Below are positions 22,822 through 24,272 of a stretch of 24,272 bases of DNA, piece after piece. The stretch spans positions 1 through 24,272 of the forward strand of contig CAJMQQ010000044.1 of the NCBI GenBank assembly GCA_905215625.1, read 5' to 3'. The notes beneath the pieces were generated by a model, which saw only the letters and a program-made list of their open reading frames with translations, was not told the origin of the DNA and searched no databases. Position 1 is the first letter of the stretch, and every line of letters starts with the position of its first letter. The DNA comes from an uncultured bacterium (lineage in GTDB: Bacteria > Bacillota > Clostridia > Lachnospirales > Lachnospiraceae). Both the position numbers and the translations under genes were made by a program.

Positions 22822-22835
22822 GTTTGCTTGCAAAC
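22822..22835. promoter_or_regulatory. MarR-type operator, copy 2
   Basis: GTTTGC-TT-GCAAAC is the same palindrome as at 22300-22313 (its reverse complement), both preceded by ATA. It sits 28 bp before the MATE start. A weak TTGATA at 22816-22821 could be a -35, but no good -10 follows, so the exporter may be read mainly from the MarR promoter. Confidence 0.82.
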
Positions 22836-22863
22836 AAAATGAAAAACTTGGAGGAAACAAGAT

Positions 22864-24258
22864 ATGGATAGTAGGAGAGAAGAATTATTTCAAAATGCGC
22901 CCATCGGAACATCTGTGTTCCAGATGGCAGTTCCTAGTGTTATCTCGTCATTGGTATTAGTCATTTATAATATGGCAGATACCTTTTTTATTGGTCAAAC
23001 CCACGATCCGCAACAGGTTGCAGCCGTTTCTCTGACCAATGCAGTGTTCGTTATGTATATGGCGATTGCACAGCTGTTTGGAATCGGCGGCAGCGCCATG
23101 ACTTCTATTTTGTTGGGAAAAGGAGAACATAAAAAAGCGAAGGCTGTCTCTTCTTTTTGTTTTTATGGTTCGCTTGTGTTTGGAGCAGCAGCCGGAACGG
23201 TGATAATTGTGTTTATGGATCCGATTCTTGCCTTATTGGGGAGCAATGGGGAAACCTGGCAGTATTCGAAAGATTATCTTTATTATATTGCGCTGGGAGC
23301 GCCGTTTATTCTGCTTGCCAATACCTTTGGCCACGCTGTGAGAGGGGAAGGGGCGGCCAAAGCGTCTATGATCGGAGGAATGATTGGGACAATTGTAAAT
23401 ATTGTACTGGATCCTGTGTTTATTCTGACCTTCCAGATGGGAACGGCAGGCGCTGCCATTGCAACGGTGCTGGGAAATGTTTTTGGCTGTGTGTACTACC
23501 TATATTATTTAACTAGAAAGAGTCCGTCTATGTCTTGCCATATTCAGTATTTAAAAGGCTGCGGGCAGGCTGCAAAGCAGGTAATGACCATTGGGATACC
23601 TGCCGGAATCAATTCTGCCCTGATGAGCATTGCAACAATAGTATTAAATAACTCCCTGGTTCCATATGGGGATACTGCAGTGGCTGCTATGGGAATTGTA
23701 ACAAAAGTATATTTATTTATCGTATTTATCCATATGGGAATTTCCAATGGGATTCAGCCATTATTGGGATATTGTTATGGAGCGGGAAACCGGAACCGGT
23801 TCATAGGAATTTTGAAATTCAGCGGGATTTTGACAGTTGTGTGCGGAAGCATTCTGACCATAGGCTATGTTGTATTCAGCAAAGAGATAATAGGATTGTT
23901 TATGGACAATCCGGAAGTTATTCAGTATGGGGCGCCTATGCTGATTGCAGCTTCCTTGGCAGGTCCGGTTTTAGGATTGCTGTTTTTATCTATTAATAGT
24001 ATGCAGGCGCTTAATTGTCCGCTTCCGGCAACCATGCTGTCCCTTTGCAGACAGGGCCTGTTTTTTATTCCGCTTCTGTTCCTGCTTGGAAGGAAATTCG
24101 GGTTAAACGGAATCAGCGTTACCCAGACAGTGTCAGATTATCTGGCGATTCTCATTGCTTTAGTGATGCTGGCTGCATCTATGAAAAAAGCATTTTCAGC
24201 AAAAAAGACAAAAAAAGGGTTGTACACTTTACTTGGGGGTAAAGTAAAAAACAAATAG
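22864..24258 (+). CDS. MATE family multidrug efflux transporter
   Basis: A 464-residue inner-membrane antiporter of the MATE family (NorM/DinF superfamily), expected to export cationic or aromatic compounds using Na+ or H+. It is predicted to have 12 helices in two homologous halves. The first half starts IGTSVFQMAVPSVISSLV with NMADTFFIGQ; the second half has QVMTIGIPAGINSALMS, and SNGIQPLLGYCYGAGN is the second-half counterpart of the QLFGIGGSAMTS region. It is complete, with a TAG at 24256-24258. GGAGG lies before the ATG. The operator copy 28 bp upstream and the adjacent MarR gene suggest inducible expression. Confidence 0.94.
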   Translation: MDSRREELFQNAPIGTSVFQMAVPSVISSLVLVIYNMADTFFIGQTHDPQQVAAVSLTNAVFVMYMAIAQLFGIGGSAMTSILLGKGEHKKAKAVSSFCFYGSLVFGAAAGTVIIVFMDPILALLGSNGETWQYSKDYLYYIALGAPFILLANTFGHAVRGEGAAKASMIGGMIGTIVNIVLDPVFILTFQMGTAGAAIATVLGNVFGCVYYLYYLTRKSPSMSCHIQYLKGCGQAAKQVMTIGIPAGINSALMSIATIVLNNSLVPYGDTAVAAMGIVTKVYLFIVFIHMGISNGIQPLLGYCYGAGNRNRFIGILKFSGILTVVCGSILTIGYVVFSKEIIGLFMDNPEVIQYGAPMLIAASLAGPVLGLLFLSINSMQALNCPLPATMLSLCRQGLFFIPLLFLLGRKFGLNGISVTQTVSDYLAILIALVMLAASMKKAFSAKKTKKGLYTLLGGKVKNK

Positions 24259-24272
24259 GCATAGAGATTCAA

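Noticed and set aside
1..24272. CRISPR arrays, insertion sequences, tRNA or rRNA genes, phage genes
   Set aside because: No regularly spaced repeats, transposase motifs, terminal repeats of mobile elements or tRNA-like folds were seen on either strand.

Overview
The window looks like a chromosomal segment of a low-to-mid G+C Gram-positive anaerobe of the class Clostridia, most likely a Lachnospiraceae gut bacterium. The evidence is the strong AGGAGG-type ribosome binding sites, the T-box leader on tyrS, the MetA type with an acetyl-CoA-type specificity residue, and the divergent clostridial-looking LigA. The genus cannot be fixed from sequence alone. I see no rRNA, tRNA, CRISPR array, insertion sequence or phage gene.

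Region 1 (1-12071, all plus strand) is dense housekeeping: the 3' part of queA, a terminator, then rluF, ligA, metA and a glycerate kinase, nearly all touching or overlapping. A probable promoter precedes a second run. It opens with three less ordinary genes: a signal-less cytosolic protein joining a ParB-like domain to a Bmp-type ligand-binding domain, a small metallophosphoesterase, and a sirtuin-like protein lacking the catalytic histidine. hisH-hisF, ung and uppP follow. The run ends at a strong bidirectional terminator shared with a convergent DAHP synthase gene (aroF type, minus strand).

Region 2 (about 13.15-20.4 kb) is visibly more A+T-rich. It holds what I consider the most interesting unit: a six-gene operon of a RidA-like imine deaminase, a DSD1-type PLP enzyme (D-threonine aldolase / D-hydroxyaspartate dehydratase class), an omega-amidase-like carbon-nitrogen hydrolase, a DUF3100 membrane protein, a small partner membrane protein, and an M20D amidohydrolase. 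A strong terminator ends it. Next come a YheO/DauR-type PAS-HTH regulator on the minus strand and, divergent from it, an aspartate-dehydrogenase-like gene. The parts suggest uptake and breakdown of a masked (N-acylated or amidated) D-amino acid or hydroxy-amino acid, with imine handling downstream. The regulator promoter carries two palindromes, one resembling a site just upstream of the operon promoter.

Region 3 (20.4-22.26 kb) is tyrS with a consensus promoter, a complete-looking T-box leader (UAC specifier, antiterminator and terminator) and a long 3' terminator.

Region 4 (22.27-24.27 kb) is a drug-efflux style module: a MarR-family regulator and a MATE transporter. Two copies of one 14-bp palindrome (GTTTGC-N2-GCAAAC), one before each gene, indicate joint control by the MarR protein.
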